NCBI GenBank assembly: GCA_000708835.1
Contig: DF237313.1
Coordinates: 1-64,000, forward strand
Length of the DNA: 64,000 nt
From: Klebsormidium nitens
Lineage: Eukaryota; Streptophyta; Klebsormidiophyceae; Klebsormidiales; Klebsormidiaceae
Direction of reading: 5' to 3'
The position numbers and the translations under genes are program-made. The stretch's first letter is position 1, and each line of letters opens with the position of its first letter. The notes under the pieces were generated by a model. It searched no databases and was not told the DNA's origin. It was given only the letters and a program-made list of their open reading frames with translations. Below, piece after piece: positions 1-12,100 of the stretch.

Positions 1-941
1 GGGTTTCGAACAAATCGTTCGTATTCTCGCAGCGCCGTTCGAAGAAAAGGTTCGAATTACTGGAAGCCCCGGGCACACACTAAAACTAAAAGGACTTGCT
101 CGGTTGTCACTCGCAGTGGTGTAACCCTAAAGCGGGAAGGCCCGGTTGCTCTAGGGAAGTGCCCGGTTGTCTCACGGTTGCCCGCGAGACCCTAATGTCA
201 CTGGGAGGGCCCGGTTGCTTCTCGGGTGCCACGGTCCCTAAACTACTAGTCTAGAGGGAAGTGTCCGTGGCACCCGGGAAGTTGCAGCCGCCCGCCACCC
301 CGACAAACCACCCATAGGGGTACCGTCCTTTATGTACCGCGATTCTGGCGGTCCACAGCGACCGATGTTGTGGGTCGCGATGTTCCATCAGATCGACGGC
401 GGAGATACACCCGGAACGATCCACAGATCGCGCAAAAGACCCGGTACCAAATTCGAGTGTTTTGTTCGTATTTCGCGGTTTCGAACAAATTCTTCGAAAC
501 AGCATCGGCAAATTCGAAGGATTCGTTCGAAATGAATGTTCCGTAATCCGAGCGATTTACTCGAAAACTGCCGGTGGTAATTCGAGTGGTTTTCTCGAAT
601 CGGACCGTCGGCGTGAGTCTGGGTTGGCATTGAAAGAGAAGGGGATCTGATTCTCAGAATGGAAAGGGAGGACAAACTTAAAGTTCGTGAATGCGCACGA
701 CAGGGGGGACATTTGACAAACGCTTGTGCCCAACATTAGCTGTCACTTGTGGAGCATTTCTAATTGTCAGCTCCTCTGTGGTGATCGAGCTTGAGCACAG
801 CTTCCCTTACATGCAAGTGCCATCTGCTTTTAGTGATAACCAAATTCTATCGCAGAAAGTGCAGCTTTCAGTAATAGCTGCCCCGCTTGCAACAAAGTTG
901 AAGCCAGACCATCACATCAAGGTCCTGAGCTTCCATAGAAC
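1..941. other. Intergenic, repeat-rich left edge and 5' flank of the cornichon gene
   Basis: No coding exon is recognisable here. Bases 1-30 and 470-600 share variants of a motif built around ttcgaa (for example gtttcgaacaaat at both ends), and bases 140-215 carry several copies of cccggttg. This looks like a decayed repeat or transposon remnant. From about 690 to 941 the sequence is ordinary and probably holds the promoter and 5' UTR of the cornichon gene, although no clear TATA box was found. Short ORFs here show no family resemblance. Confidence 0.5.
218..281. repeat. Imperfect inverted repeat (stem-loop)
   Basis: Arms at 218-234 (cttctcgggtgccacgg) and 265-281 (ccgtggcacccgggaag) are reverse complements at 16 of 17 positions, with a 30-base spacer. 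It lies inside the repeat-rich left edge and could be a terminal structure of a small element or a regulatory hairpin. No function can be assigned. Confidence 0.6.
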
Positions 942-2434
942 ATGATATCGTGGGATATCCTGCTGTGGCTGGCAGGATTTGTGGTTGTCGCAGGTCTTCT
1001 TGGCATTGTGATGTACACGGTGAGTGCAGTGTTGATCAAACGTGGCTCTTTCAGCTGGAGACAGTTGCGAGCATGTTCTTTGAATGTCTCTAGCCAATGA
1101 TTTGTACCTCTTCTTCTTGAAAGATACTCTATTTGCTAAGTCTACGTTGTCATACATTTATTCACCATTCCATCACTTGCTGCAACTCCAAAAGTGCGCT
1201 CATTATTTTCCAGACTTTTCACTCTGGAATAAAATCCTGCTGGTGGTGGTACAAAGTAGCACAGAGAAGGCATCAATTTCTCAGTCATGGAATGCAGAAA
1301 AGCATGTGACTTGTTCAACCAGTGGGCACACCACCATTCCAAATAGAAATCATTCACCATTCAACCACTAATGGAGAAGATATTTTAAGCAACGCCATCC
1401 GTACTCCCTTGCTGGGCGTTATTCTCTGTTTCTCTTGCACAAATTTGATGAGACTGTGCTTTAAACTGCAGCTGATCTGCCTTTCCGACCTCGAAAACGA
1501 CTTCATTAACCCCCACGACTCTGCTGCGCGCATCAACAAGTTTGTCATCCCAGAGTTTGCGGGCCACGCAGGACTCACCGTTCTCTTGCTGCTCACTGGA
1601 CACTGGGTTATGTTCCTCTTCAACCTGCCACTCATGGTGTATCACGCCCGGCAGTAAGTCCAAAAAGCCTGCTTTGTTCCAGCCTTTTAGAACGAGTTTC
1701 TGCCTCTGACGCAATCCGATGGCCATGGCACCCTTTTGTGTAACATTGACCAGATACAACCTTGTTTCATGGTTTTCACCAATGAGTCAGGGGGCTAGCT
1801 TGAGGCCTGTTCGCATGGCCTCAATGTGAGCCCTGAGATCGTCTCAAGCCGACTCCCCTTGATCTTCAGTCTGCCGACATCTTATTATCAAAAGAAGCTC
1901 GTCCGTCAAATCTGTTTCAGTTGATATCTGTGTCCAATAGATCGAGAGACTTTCCTTCTCTGGCGAATCAGCATGGTTTGAAACGCCTCCCATTGTTTGT
2001 TTCAGATATTCTAGAAACTCCCACCTCATGGACGTCACGGAGATCTTCAAAGATCTGGAGGCAGAAAAGCGACTCCGGCTTATAAAACTGGGCTTCTACT
2101 TGAGCCTGTTCATCGTAGTCATCTTCAGGTAAGCCTTCTATGGCAGAAATGATATTCTCAGATCAAGGCAAGTCTGGTGCTCCTAGTGTCCCGTCCGAGA
2201 ACTCTTCCTCTGCTTTCAAGTTTGCCTGGCACATCGTGGAGAAAAAGTCGTTGGAAAGATTGAAAAAGTCGCTGGAAAGGTTGAAGATAGTGAACTACGA
2301 TTTGTCAGGACGTGAATTGCTCAATTCTTCCTATCTCTGGTCTGCTCAGGTTGGTTGAGACGGGAGTCGGCCTGCTCATGGAAGAGCATGGGGACACCAT
2401 AGAAACGAAAGTTTTTGGAAACATGGCTGAGTAA
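942..2434 (+). CDS. Cornichon family ER cargo receptor (Erv14/CNIH-like)
   Basis: Four exons: 942-1019, 1472-1653, 2006-2128, 2350-2434; 155 codons plus stop, phases consistent. Cornichon proteins are small three-pass ER membrane proteins that load transmembrane cargo into COPII vesicles. Residues 1-26 (MISWDILLWLAGF onward) form the first membrane segment and match the family start. Exon 2 carries the hallmark LICLSDLEND and FINPHDSAARINKFVIPEF, then a second hydrophobic segment ending LPLMVYHARQ. Exon 3 carries HLMDVTEIFKDLEAEKRLRL followed by the third segment. Length is typical of plant cornichons (about 135-160). Start chosen because plant homologues begin at the same place. The C-terminal tail (about 28 residues, acidic, starting LVETGVGLL) is the least conserved part, so exon 4 is slightly less certain. 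Confidence 0.93.
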
Positions 2435-3434
2435 AAGGCAACGGTCTCATGCGAAGCAACTCTCTTGCAGCCTGGTGGGGCACTCCTGACTGATACTCTC
2501 TGAGATGGAAATCCAGTGAGCTTTCAAGAAGTACCCACTCATGCATGCTTCTTACATGATAAGCCGACATCCACCAACATCCAAAGCATCCAAGCTAGCT
2601 CAGGCGCGCTGCCGGCCTGGCTGCATATTTGATCGTGCTGCGAGCTCGATGAGGTGTTTGTTGCGATTGTACATCCTATGCTCGACATGCGAGCCTGACA
2701 GATAATCTAAAATTCTGTTTTTACTTCACGTCCCTTTCATGGAAATTGATAGCACATACGTGCATAATAGAATATGTATCTGATCGACGTGGTGCCACTG
2801 GAGTATGCAATGACATGCTCATTATGGCAATGATGCAGCCGCATGGCCAGCCGCCGCTGGCATGCACCAGTATACAGAATTGGTGCATGCAAGCATGCTC
2901 TTAAATGTCAATTATGTTTTAGTCATGTCACAAGAGGAGATTACCTGGAGTAGGCAGGATGGGGCGCATTGAGCGCATGCGCAAGTACGAACCTTCAACT
3001 CAGACGGCAAGAATCATGCAATATACCGGCCCTATAGCCGATCGTGGCTGACTTACTCGGTCATGGAAGTAGGCCTAAGTCTGCATGTATGCACTTGCAA
3101 TGGCGGACAGACATGCAAGATTCGATACACAGATAGAATCCCAGATCCTGCTGGAATTCCATCTTACACTTATCGTGTCATGGTCGGCCAACATCCCTAT
3201 CAAACAAACCTACTTACTGCTTAATTCTTCACGTTCGCGATGTACATAGTGTTTATGTGATGCTTTGAACTAGATCCTGCTCTGACTGTACATAGTTGCA
3301 ATTTGAAAAGCCACCTTTACAACAATTTCTAGGTTACGTAGCAACCTTGGGATGCACGTTGAGAAAACGACTCTCGACATTCCTACGCTTTATAGCCACA
3401 CCTACAGCTGCAGGAGGAGGCATCGCCGCAGGGG
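2435..3434. other. Convergent intergenic region between cornichon and plastid membrane protein genes
   Basis: Holds the 3' UTRs of the two converging genes. No coding exon seen. The stretch 2600-3000 is rich in gcatgc words and contains a perfect 10-bp inverted repeat (listed separately). Nothing else is recognisable. Confidence 0.6.
2860..2890. repeat. Perfect 10-bp inverted repeat
   Basis: gcatgcacca at 2860-2869 and tggtgcatgc at 2881-2890 are exact reverse complements separated by 11 bases. It is downstream of cornichon, possibly a 3'-UTR or terminator hairpin. It could also be chance in a gcatgc-rich stretch. Confidence 0.55.
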
Positions 3435-5339
3435 TTACAAGCTATGGTACAGAGCTCCCGTGAAAATGACAGCCATCGACGCGGCCAGAATTGTAACGAT
3501 CCCTGCAGGCGCAATCTCCTTTCTGACAACGAACCGTTCCCCTGCACCATGCAAGAGAAGAATCTGATTCAACATCCAAGCATTCGATTCTTCATCTTGC
3601 CCCCCAAAATCCAGTATAGGCACACAATCCTCACATTGTTTGTAGAAACAAGCAAATGCAGCTCCATATCCTTGACAAGAACAAGAAACTTGCAAATTTG
3701 TGCGTAGGACACAGAGGCAATAATTGCGTGCTCCCCCGCATCACTTGCGGCAAGAGGGAATCTGCCCCTCAGATGCTAGACTTACCAGTCCAGACCATCA
3801 CTGCTGTAGAGGCGCCTAGCCCGAGGATGAAGGCATCAATTCCTGTCTGACTGCAAGGCACATGTAAAAGCGCAATTTTAGACGGTAACAAATCAAGCCA
3901 AGCCAACGTCTTGCAAAGCAACCCTCAACGTAAAGCTTTGAACTTTCTATAGAATGCGCCATTGGCACTTCAAGTAATCTGTGCAACCACTTACCACACA
4001 TTCACATTATTCAGGTCAAAGCATGTGGCAACTCAAAAGACGTGTCAAGTGTCCTCCTCCTATGGAGCTTGAATCCTGGCACTCCGTGCTTCACTTTTCC
4101 GCTCTCCTAAATAAAGAAGAAGCATTTCTGACCTTTGACCGACTGGAAAGTTGCCTTGACACATGATGACAGTATTCAAGTGATGAGGAAAAGCAGCAAT
4201 GAAGTTACAACACAATGTCAAAACCCACGTCCAAGCGGACTTTACTACGACAAAGAGCCTTAAGAAGTCAACATGTCTGTCACAATCCAGAGGGCAGAAT
4301 GTTTGATCGCCAAAGGCAGTCCACAGGGCCATGGTCAGAGCGCTGCCAGAAGCCCAATTCCAGTGCATTGCTTCAGAAGCGTCCTCCACATTGAGCATTC
4401 GCTTCCAAAAGTAATAGGACACTCCGAAACTCTCAAACAATGAAAATCGTGGAAGGAGGAGCAAGAAAGATACACAATGTCTTTTAGGGTTGCAAATTCG
4501 ACTTACTTGTTTACCCTGAATGCCGCCAACGCTAATAGTCCAAAGAGGCCGGCGCTCGTACGGAGGAAGTCCATGTTCATGCCCTCCTCTTTCAACCCCA
4601 CCGCAACAGCATAGCCAAGGAAAACGGCCGCAAACACAAGGGTCAGGACGGGAAGTAGGTAAATCGCAGTTTGGCCCTCTCCACCCCCCCCACCTCCGCC
4701 GCCGCCGTCTCCTCTCCCCCGTCCATTGTTCTTCCCCCCCCCTGGAGGGCTGCCTCCGAAATTTTCCTTCAGGTCTCTCTTTCGCTGCAAAAGGTCATGT
4801 CGTCCAAACGTGCTTATGATGCCAGCTCCAAGCTGAGAGCTGTACTTCGATTCAAGGCGCGCTCGAAGGCTTAACTCGGCCATGTCACGCTGAGTTACGG
4901 TAGCGGGGAACGGCTGGTCGTCTTCGAGAAAAGCACGAGGTGTCAAAGAGCCCCTTGACCCCGAGGTGGCCTGCAAACACTGCGCCCGGTGTTCCCTAGG
5001 TAAAACAGGCCTGGGAAGATAAGGACCTGGAAGGTGGAGCATATGTCTGCTGAAACAGGAGTTCATCCCCTGGGGCCAGGGATTTTGCACCAGGCTTGCT
5101 GAACAAACCCCGGAGGCAATGTCCAGTGTCAAGCTCAGGCAACCCAATGTACCCTCTCCGAAGCTGGAAATCAAGGAAGCGCAGCGAGGCCACAAAGGCA
5201 CTGTTCTTTGCAAGCCAGGGGGAACAGAAGGGGTGCCAGGCATGTTCTGCTTTCCTAGCAGAGGGCTGTGAGGACTGTGGCACGAGCATTTTGAAAGATA
5301 GGCGGCCCGCCCAGCCGGAACAGCTACAGTTGCGGCCAT
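3435..5339 (-). CDS. Probable plastid-targeted multi-pass membrane protein, function unknown
   Basis: Three exons on the minus strand: 4507-5339, 3786-3850, 3435-3502; 321 codons plus stop. I do not recognise the family. The N-terminus from the second possible ATG (MAATVAVPAGRAAYLSKC) is rich in Ala, Ser, Pro and basic residues with almost no acidic ones, like a chloroplast transit peptide. A soluble stretch with FGRHDLLQRKRDLKENFGG leads into a Gly-rich linker (nine consecutive Gly). Then come hydrophobic segments: IYLLPVLTLVFAAVFLGYAV, LRTSAGLFGLLALAAF, and a C-terminal pair (GIDAFILGLGASTAVMVW, then VTILAASMAVIFTGAL). An upstream in-frame ATG at 5366 would add nine residues. Splice phases agree (VNN and WTG codons are rebuilt across introns). 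The layout recalls thylakoid or envelope membrane proteins with a Gly-rich stromal linker, but that is inference. Confidence 0.72.
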
Positions 5340-6377
5340 GGAAGTCCCTCCAAGGCCCTCCACCACGTCTTGCTAGGTACTACACGGGAATAAGCGGTCG
5401 CGCCGCAATCCCCCCACAGGTCCTTCTGCTGAGAATACACCAACTTGCGGCCTGACTGGGCAAGGAAGATTCTCGCTGCCCTACTCACTGGTGAGAGAGT
5501 GGACCTCAGGTTTAGGAGTCAGGTGACACAAACAGTGAAAGAGTCCGACAAACAAACCACCCATGCACACGCAGAATCCAGATGGACTTCAACACTGTCA
5601 AGGGAAATCCTAGATTTTGCTGCACAGAAATTTACCGTCATTTGCTGAACCCGGTCCTAAAACCCAACAGATCCAGGCTCAGTGTAAACTTGAGCTGACT
5701 TAGGTTAGGAGCCGTGGTTTGGCAGAGCACGTGTCCAAACCTTCCGGAAGATAATTCCATGCTTTTTCGGGCGAGGAAGGCGCAGAAGCTCTCAAGTCTG
5801 GCAGTGGTAGTGCCAGTGGACTCCTGTTGCTGCCACTTTTGAGAACCGACCGATGAGCTTGATAGGAATAATTAAGGGCTCAGAGTCTATAAGAGATCCT
5901 CACAAGTCGCTAACTTCATAGACTCTTGGGCAATCCTATCGACGCAAGATAAGCATCTACCACGATCTAGCATCGGGGCAGATTGCTTTTAGGAAGGGCA
6001 AGTCACGTGCCACCGTCTGGTCGGAAGCGAGGTTAGTATATGAACTTCCCGCCATCTGCTTTCAATGTCATTGTCAAGAACATTGCATGGCTTCTCTCAT
6101 TCCCTGCAGGAGAAACGCTGGTCCATTCCGACAAGCTTTTTTCCGGTGAGATAATCCAGGTAGCAATCGCCCTACCTCGTAGCAGCGGAGTCTGTTGGGA
6201 ACGTTGCTTTGAGAACTTACGAAGTAGGTCGCTCTTTCTGCTCTTTAGGGAGGTGACGGACGCTTCGAATCCGGCAAGCTATTAGCATTCAGAGCGCGCA
6301 GTGAGTTTGTTTCATACAAACAATAGGCCAACGTGTTCGGAATTTGTTTGGGTTTTGTTTGTGTTTGCGGAAAAAAC
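5340..6377. promoter_or_regulatory. Shared upstream region of two divergent genes
   Basis: About 1.0 kb between the start codons of the minus-strand plastid protein and the plus-strand PHAX-like gene, so both promoters and 5' UTRs must lie here. No coding exon and no convincing TATA box or operator were seen. A long T/G-rich run at about 6340-6370 immediately precedes the PHAX start codon and is probably 5' UTR. Confidence 0.45.
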
Positions 6378-8528
6378 ATGGATGGACTTGGCCCGCTTGA
6401 GGAGCTAGACGACGAGGAGTTGGTTGATTACGGTTCGGAATGCGAGGGCGATGAGCCTGAAGCTCAGTTGGGGGAGGACGGCGTGGCTATGGAACTGGAG
6501 CCATCCCCTGTTCGTCCGGGAGGTGAAGAAACGGCAGGGTCTTTCACAAGGAACGCTTTTGAAGAAGGGAAGGTCGAGGGGAGTACAGCTCAATTGCAGG
6601 AGGATGACTTGGCAGGGAGCAGTGGAAAGCCAACTGGTACGTGCCACCGTCACTGCCGGCCATGACTTGGGGCCTTGTGCTGAGAATTGCCCAGTCAGCT
6701 AGCTGGCTTGGCATGCTGCAACCTTGTGTCTTGCTTAACGACATCCAATGCTCCTTTGCTTTTGGACAAGGGGATCAGGCTCAGACTCTGTAAAGTCCTC
6801 TCTGTCTATGCACCAACGGCTAACGTAAATGTATGCAGATGACTTACCGGACGAGCTCTTCGGAGGCTTTTCATTGCATCCGGCTGCTCTCTGCGTGTGT
6901 TCGAATGACACCAAGCTGACCCCCAGCTTTTACTTCATTTGCCCAGTTGATCTTAGGGAGGTGATTGAACATGCAAAGAAGTATCCCAAGCAGAGAGGCG
7001 CCGGTCCTCAGGACTTGGATCAGATGGTTGAGGAAGCCAGGGGCGGCAAAGCGGAGAACAAGGGGCGCAAGCGGCAGAGGGCTGAAAAGCTGGATCCTGC
7101 AATGTGAGGCTCACCTTCTTTGAAGCCGAGCTTGAATGTACCAGGCCCTAGTGTGCTAAATTTCTTTGAATCCTTTGCGCCCTGATTTAGATCGATTCTG
7201 CTCCTATCAACTTGTCGCTACGCTGTCATATTGGAAGCCTGCGCCCCTGTTATCGGCCCAAACGTCTGCTTTTCAGGCTGAACCGCCCTCGTTTGTTCCG
7301 GCAGAAAAAGACAAGGGATATGGATAAACTAAAGACTGCTTTTTTCACAGGTTCATAAAGGCTGCCAGTACGCGGCTGCAAGAGCCCAAGCTGGGTCTGC
7401 TTTGGCGGGCCCTCAAAATCCTAGGAGTGGAACCCATGCAACAGCTGATGGTCGAGGTGAGAAGTAAACAGGGACATTCGTCGCTTCCGCTTCTACTTTC
7501 CAAGCTAGCCTTCATGTTGGACTTACAGTGCACGTTCGTAACTTTAGCAACGTCTTTGCAGAAGTCACAGAGCAGCGACTATCTCAGTGCAATCGCATGC
7601 TTCTCGTCGTTGCTTGGTTTGCCGGCCCAAAACCCAGCAATCGCTATTTGTAATTCCCACCTGGATTTGGCTGGAACCTCCTGCCGCTGATTGGGCCGTC
7701 TGGCTCCATTGCAGATGAAACGCCCACCTCGATTATGCAGGTTTCTTTGTGAGCGCGCCCTCGAAAGCAGAGTACTCATGGGGCATGTCAACCGACGTCC
7801 TTTGCAGGTTGAGGCGATTGAGAGGGCTGGGGGCCAGCTCATCGCGGACGGGTCGAGGAGGCGGTCGCCAGGTGGCGTCTTCTGGAACGTGGTCAAGCAG
7901 AGGGTTAAGCCGGAGGTGTACACTAGTATCTTCGCGGAAGAGCAGGCCAAAAGCGTAAGGCTCCTCTGGGCATAATCCTCATTAAATTCACATTGCGATT
8001 TAGCCTCTGCACAGTGGCTTGGGCAACGGGCGTTGTAGACGGTGCAAGCTCAGGCCCTCTGACTCTGTAGGCACTGGAGAGTAAAAAACTTAGCTTTCCG
8101 ATCATTTTAGAGCCACATTGATGATGCATCCCTAAGAATGATCATTGGGCCTCGTCCTTGACGACTGAGCATCGATACTCGATCAATCGCAGCCTGCTAA
8201 AACCCTGCTTTGTTTTCGAGTGAAGTTCGATCGGTCCTAAGAGAGAGTGGTCTGATTGAGGGTTCTATCAATCGTTCAGCTAAATCTACCGGATCGGAGG
8301 TACTTGCTGTAGCTCTTCATATTACAATCAACCTCTGCAGAGTACTAACTTGCGATTCTTCAATTGCAGAAACAACGGAAAAGGGGAAAGCCGAGCAAAA
8401 AGCGGAAGAAGCAGGAAGCCGGGGCTGTTCTTCTCGAAGGTATTGTCGACCAGCCTGAAGCTCCTCTTGTTGACTTCAAAAGTCTAGTTACCCCGGACCT
8501 GGGAGGTTTGGAAGAAGCGGAGAATTAA
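6378..8528 (+). CDS. PHAX: PHAX-like RNA-export adaptor (RNA_GG_bind domain)
   Basis: Five exons: 6378-6636, 6839-7103, 7351-7456, 7808-7954, 8370-8528; 311 codons plus stop, phases consistent. PHAX bridges capped U snRNA, via the cap-binding complex, to the CRM1 exportin. The N-terminus is very acidic (LEELDDEELVDYGSECEGDE), as in the family. The RNA-binding domain spans exons 3-4: LQEPKLGLLWRALKILGVEP, then AIERAGGQLIADGSRRRSPG followed by GVFW (about residues 214-236), matching the GSRRRTPGGVF signature of human PHAX. Exon 5 begins with a basic nuclear-localisation-like run (KQRKRGKPSKKRKKQ) and ends acidic. Length is similar to animal PHAX (about 390), slightly shorter. In exon 2 the residues between PDELFGGF and VDLREV are not conserved and may hide a small intron. 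Confidence 0.88.
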
Positions 8529-9119
8529 TGACAAACACACATTCGGCATTCGCGCTTTGGAGGGGCAAACGGAACTTATGGTGTGCCACACAGACTGAAC
8601 GAGTGTAGCAAGGATGCAGCCAGTGCAATATGGGCAAATGCAGGCTATCGCATGATGTTTGTATGCCACATTTGTATGCCACATTAACTCTGCATGCTGT
8701 CCTGAAATTCGTCGGCAGGCTGCATGTTCTTGATATCGATGACTGAAACGGCATTAAGACGCGGTGAGCGTCAGTGGCAGGGAGACGCGTCATGTGCCTT
8801 GGTTACTTACATCTCCATGTTGCCAGCGCAACCGTGGCGGGGATCGACCTGAATGTAAGATGGCCGACTATAGCTACACATCTCTTGCCAAGTTGCGCAC
8901 AGAGATTATGGCATGTATATCACGCGTGTGAGCTGAGGCACTACGACGGCCAGGCTATAGCTTGCCTTAGCCAATATAGTCAATTGCATGCTGCACAGAC
9001 CGTGCGATGAAACATGCACGCCCATCCGGGGGCGCATCCGGAGGTCCGCAATAGAAGTGCAGCTTACAGTCAAATGCAAGGCATGGATATAATCGTGAGC
9101 CAGCAGCGCGTTTAGGAAC
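8529..9119. other. Convergent intergenic region (PHAX / MnmA 3' ends)
   Basis: About 590 bases between two stop codons facing each other, so mostly 3' UTR. A tandem echo gtatgccacattt/gtatgccacatta is visible near 8660-8685. No coding exon, RNA gene or clear terminator recognised. Confidence 0.5.
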
Positions 9120-12100
9120 TCAAGATCGCAAGAGGAGCTGGTCACTCCCCTTGGCTGTTTGCAATTGCTTCAACCCAACCAACGAATCCAAATCTCCACC
9201 CTTTGGACTACTCTCCAACCCCTTCCTGTTCTTCCGACCCTTCGCTCCCGCCTGGTACTTAGCAAACGCTTTCAGATCAACCTCGCCCGCCGTGAGAGCC
9301 GCATGCCTCGCCTCCGGCGAAACGTGATCCGAACCCCCTTCATCAATCGCCTCCAGAATCACTCCCGAGCCCGCGCAATACCCATCTGCGTACATCGCCA
9401 CGTACTGACCCGCGGCCAGCCCCTGATCGTCCTCCGCCAGCGTTATAAGCACTCGGTCCCGCACAGCTCCTATCTGTGCCGGTTCGTCCGCTCCAGCGTT
9501 GACACCTGTCCCTGACGTCCCCGGATTTTCTGCATCTTCCCACCGCAAAGTGCACCGATGAAAGCGGGGCCCGTGCCGAACCTTACACAGCAGCTCTCGC
9601 TGGTCGAGGTCAGCGCGGGGTAGCCCTCCCACCCAACTGAAACCCCCTGCGCGGAAGCTTCGCCTCGCCTTGTCCTCGGAGTAGTAGTGCCTTGAGACGA
9701 AGACAACGTTCGTAATCGGGTCCTTTGACACGACGTACCTGTGGTAACAATGGAAGACGAGATTGAATCTTCTTGGCTGTCAGTCAAGGAAATTTTTTGG
9801 GACGATCATAAACAAGACTGGGGCGACAGAAGTGTTCGGAGTGTTTATCATCGTTCAGATCGTTCAGAACCTGTCTGCACAGCGGTCGGACCCTTTCAAA
9901 CGATCCGATTACCTGCTTCACCGGCTCCGCCTTTTCGTAAGTGCAAGCTGCAATCTCTGTTTCAAGCAAGACGCGTGTCTCTGGCCTGAGCGAGAGGAAC
10001 CGCTCAGATTGCGGCTGGCACTTCCGCTGTGAAAGTACTCTCGACTTCAATCAAAAGGAGAACCGCAACACCTCAGTCTACAGTCAGTGACAAGGAGCTC
10101 AAACAACTCTGCAAACGTCATTAAGGACGTTAGCAAAAGCATCGCATGCAACATCCCGCAAGACCGTAAGTAGTCCCCCCAATCACTCCCCAGGCTAGTC
10201 TAAATTTTCTAGAATCCGTTTCGTAGAAGAGTCGAGGCGCCTCTTAGGTCTACAAGGTCTACGAGCCAAACCTATTAAGATCCTACCGCTGCGTAAGGAT
10301 GGTTACTCTCGACAGACGTCGACTTGGGCGGTATACCCAAGCATTGCACTTCATTGCTAAGCCTGCAGCCCACAAATCAACCCCAACACTCTATGAGGGA
10401 CACAGCTTTTTTCTTCAGGGGTGACGGCCAGGTCTCACCAAAGTGCGATCCATAGAATGCGATCCATAGAGTGCGATCCGAGTAGTGCGCCCTTACCAGG
10501 GCCCTCCCGACAGGTGGATGCCTTGCCGCTGGCCGATGGTGTAGAACCAGAAGCCGCGGTGCGTCCCGAGCTTGTCCCCGGACTCCGCCTCCAACAGCCA
10601 CCCGTGCCGCTCGCCCAAGTGCTGTGCAATGAACTCGCTGAATTTCACCTGAGGGGGAGATTTGGTACATGCTCTTAGCGTGGGTTATTAACGAATCCGA
10701 CTGCGAAGTCCCTGTGCATGGGCTGGTCTAACCAGGGATCTGGGTCGAGGTGAAATCCAAAATTCATGTAGAGAACAGGGGCCGGAGAATAGCTGTGTGG
10801 GTGTGCGAGCAGATACGGATACGTATCACGTCTGTGGTTGGCTACCGCTCAAGTTCGAAGATGCTAGACAAAACTTCCTCTTCGCCACCAGGGGTTGACC
10901 ACCTTTGACAGACTGCTTTCGAATGCAGCGGCATCTTTTTCTGTTGTATCATCCCAAACAAAGAGCTCTTGCTCAAGGCAAGACAACAAACTTTTGCTTA
11001 AGGCTTCAGCAGATGGTGCTTTCTGTTCTGCTGATGACTGGAAGGCAGACTGTTTCCAATTAGAAGAAGACGCCATCGAAAAAACTTTGCGAGCGCACCT
11101 TTCCTAAAAAGCAGATCCCCTGGCTGTCCTTGCGGGCCCTGTTGGGCAGCTCGAGGGCTTCGGCGACCTGGCGGACCTCAGCCTTGGGCAGGTTCCCCAG
11201 CGGAAACAGGGCCCTCCGCAGCTGGGCCTGGCTGAGGTGCGAGAGGAAGTACGTCTGGTCCTTCCACTGCAAGAGACCGATATGGCACTCTATCAGACCC
11301 ATTAGCAGAAACAGACTCTGATAAGTTGAGGCAACAGTGGTTCCTTGACGAGCACTTCTGCGGTTGTCAGCGGGATGCGGAAGTCACCGCCAGATGAAGC
11401 CAAACAGACCTCGGGAATGGGCAAAGGGGGCGGCAGCAACATTCCCTTCTGATATCCGTACAGCAGTCTAAGCTGCGGCAATGGAACATTTTGCAACAAG
11501 CAAGCCCTGTAAGAAAAGCCAGATCCGACCTCAGAAAAAACGGACTGGCTTACCTCGTCAGCACAAAGCGCCAACTTCACCTCCCCCTCCCCTCTTTCCA
11601 CACGCGCGTAGTGGCCCGAGGCCACCCGGTCAAACTCCCTGAAATCTATGGAGTCGTAGAACGCCCCAAACTTGACCCTCGAGTTGCAAAGCATGTCCGG
11701 ATTTGGCGTCCGGCCCGCCTGGATTTCGGACACGCAGTGCGAGACCACCCGTGACCAGTATTCGTTCGTCAAGTGAACAACGCGAAGCTCGACGCCTGCC
11801 TGGCGGCACACTGCCTCGGCGTATCCGAGGTCTTCTTCCCAGGGGCATTCGGCCCAGAAGTTGCGGAAGTCTTCCTGCAAACGAGAAGAGGCTTTGATGA
11901 ATAACCAATTTCGCAAATGCCTGTCGGAACAGTGTCGGCGAGAGGTTGGATTTGACATCGACCATCAACCTGATAGCTAGCGGGAGATTTTCTCTGCAGA
12001 ATCATACCCACCCACACTTATCATCAGTACTCTCGCTGTCCACTTCCAAGCAACTGAAACTGGAGGCTTCCGAACAAACCGCTCCTTGGCAATCGCACTT

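Noticed and set aside
6884-6950. Possible small intron inside PHAX exon 2
   Set aside because: The frame stays open and no GT-AG pair with matching phase removes the unconserved residues, so the exon was kept whole.
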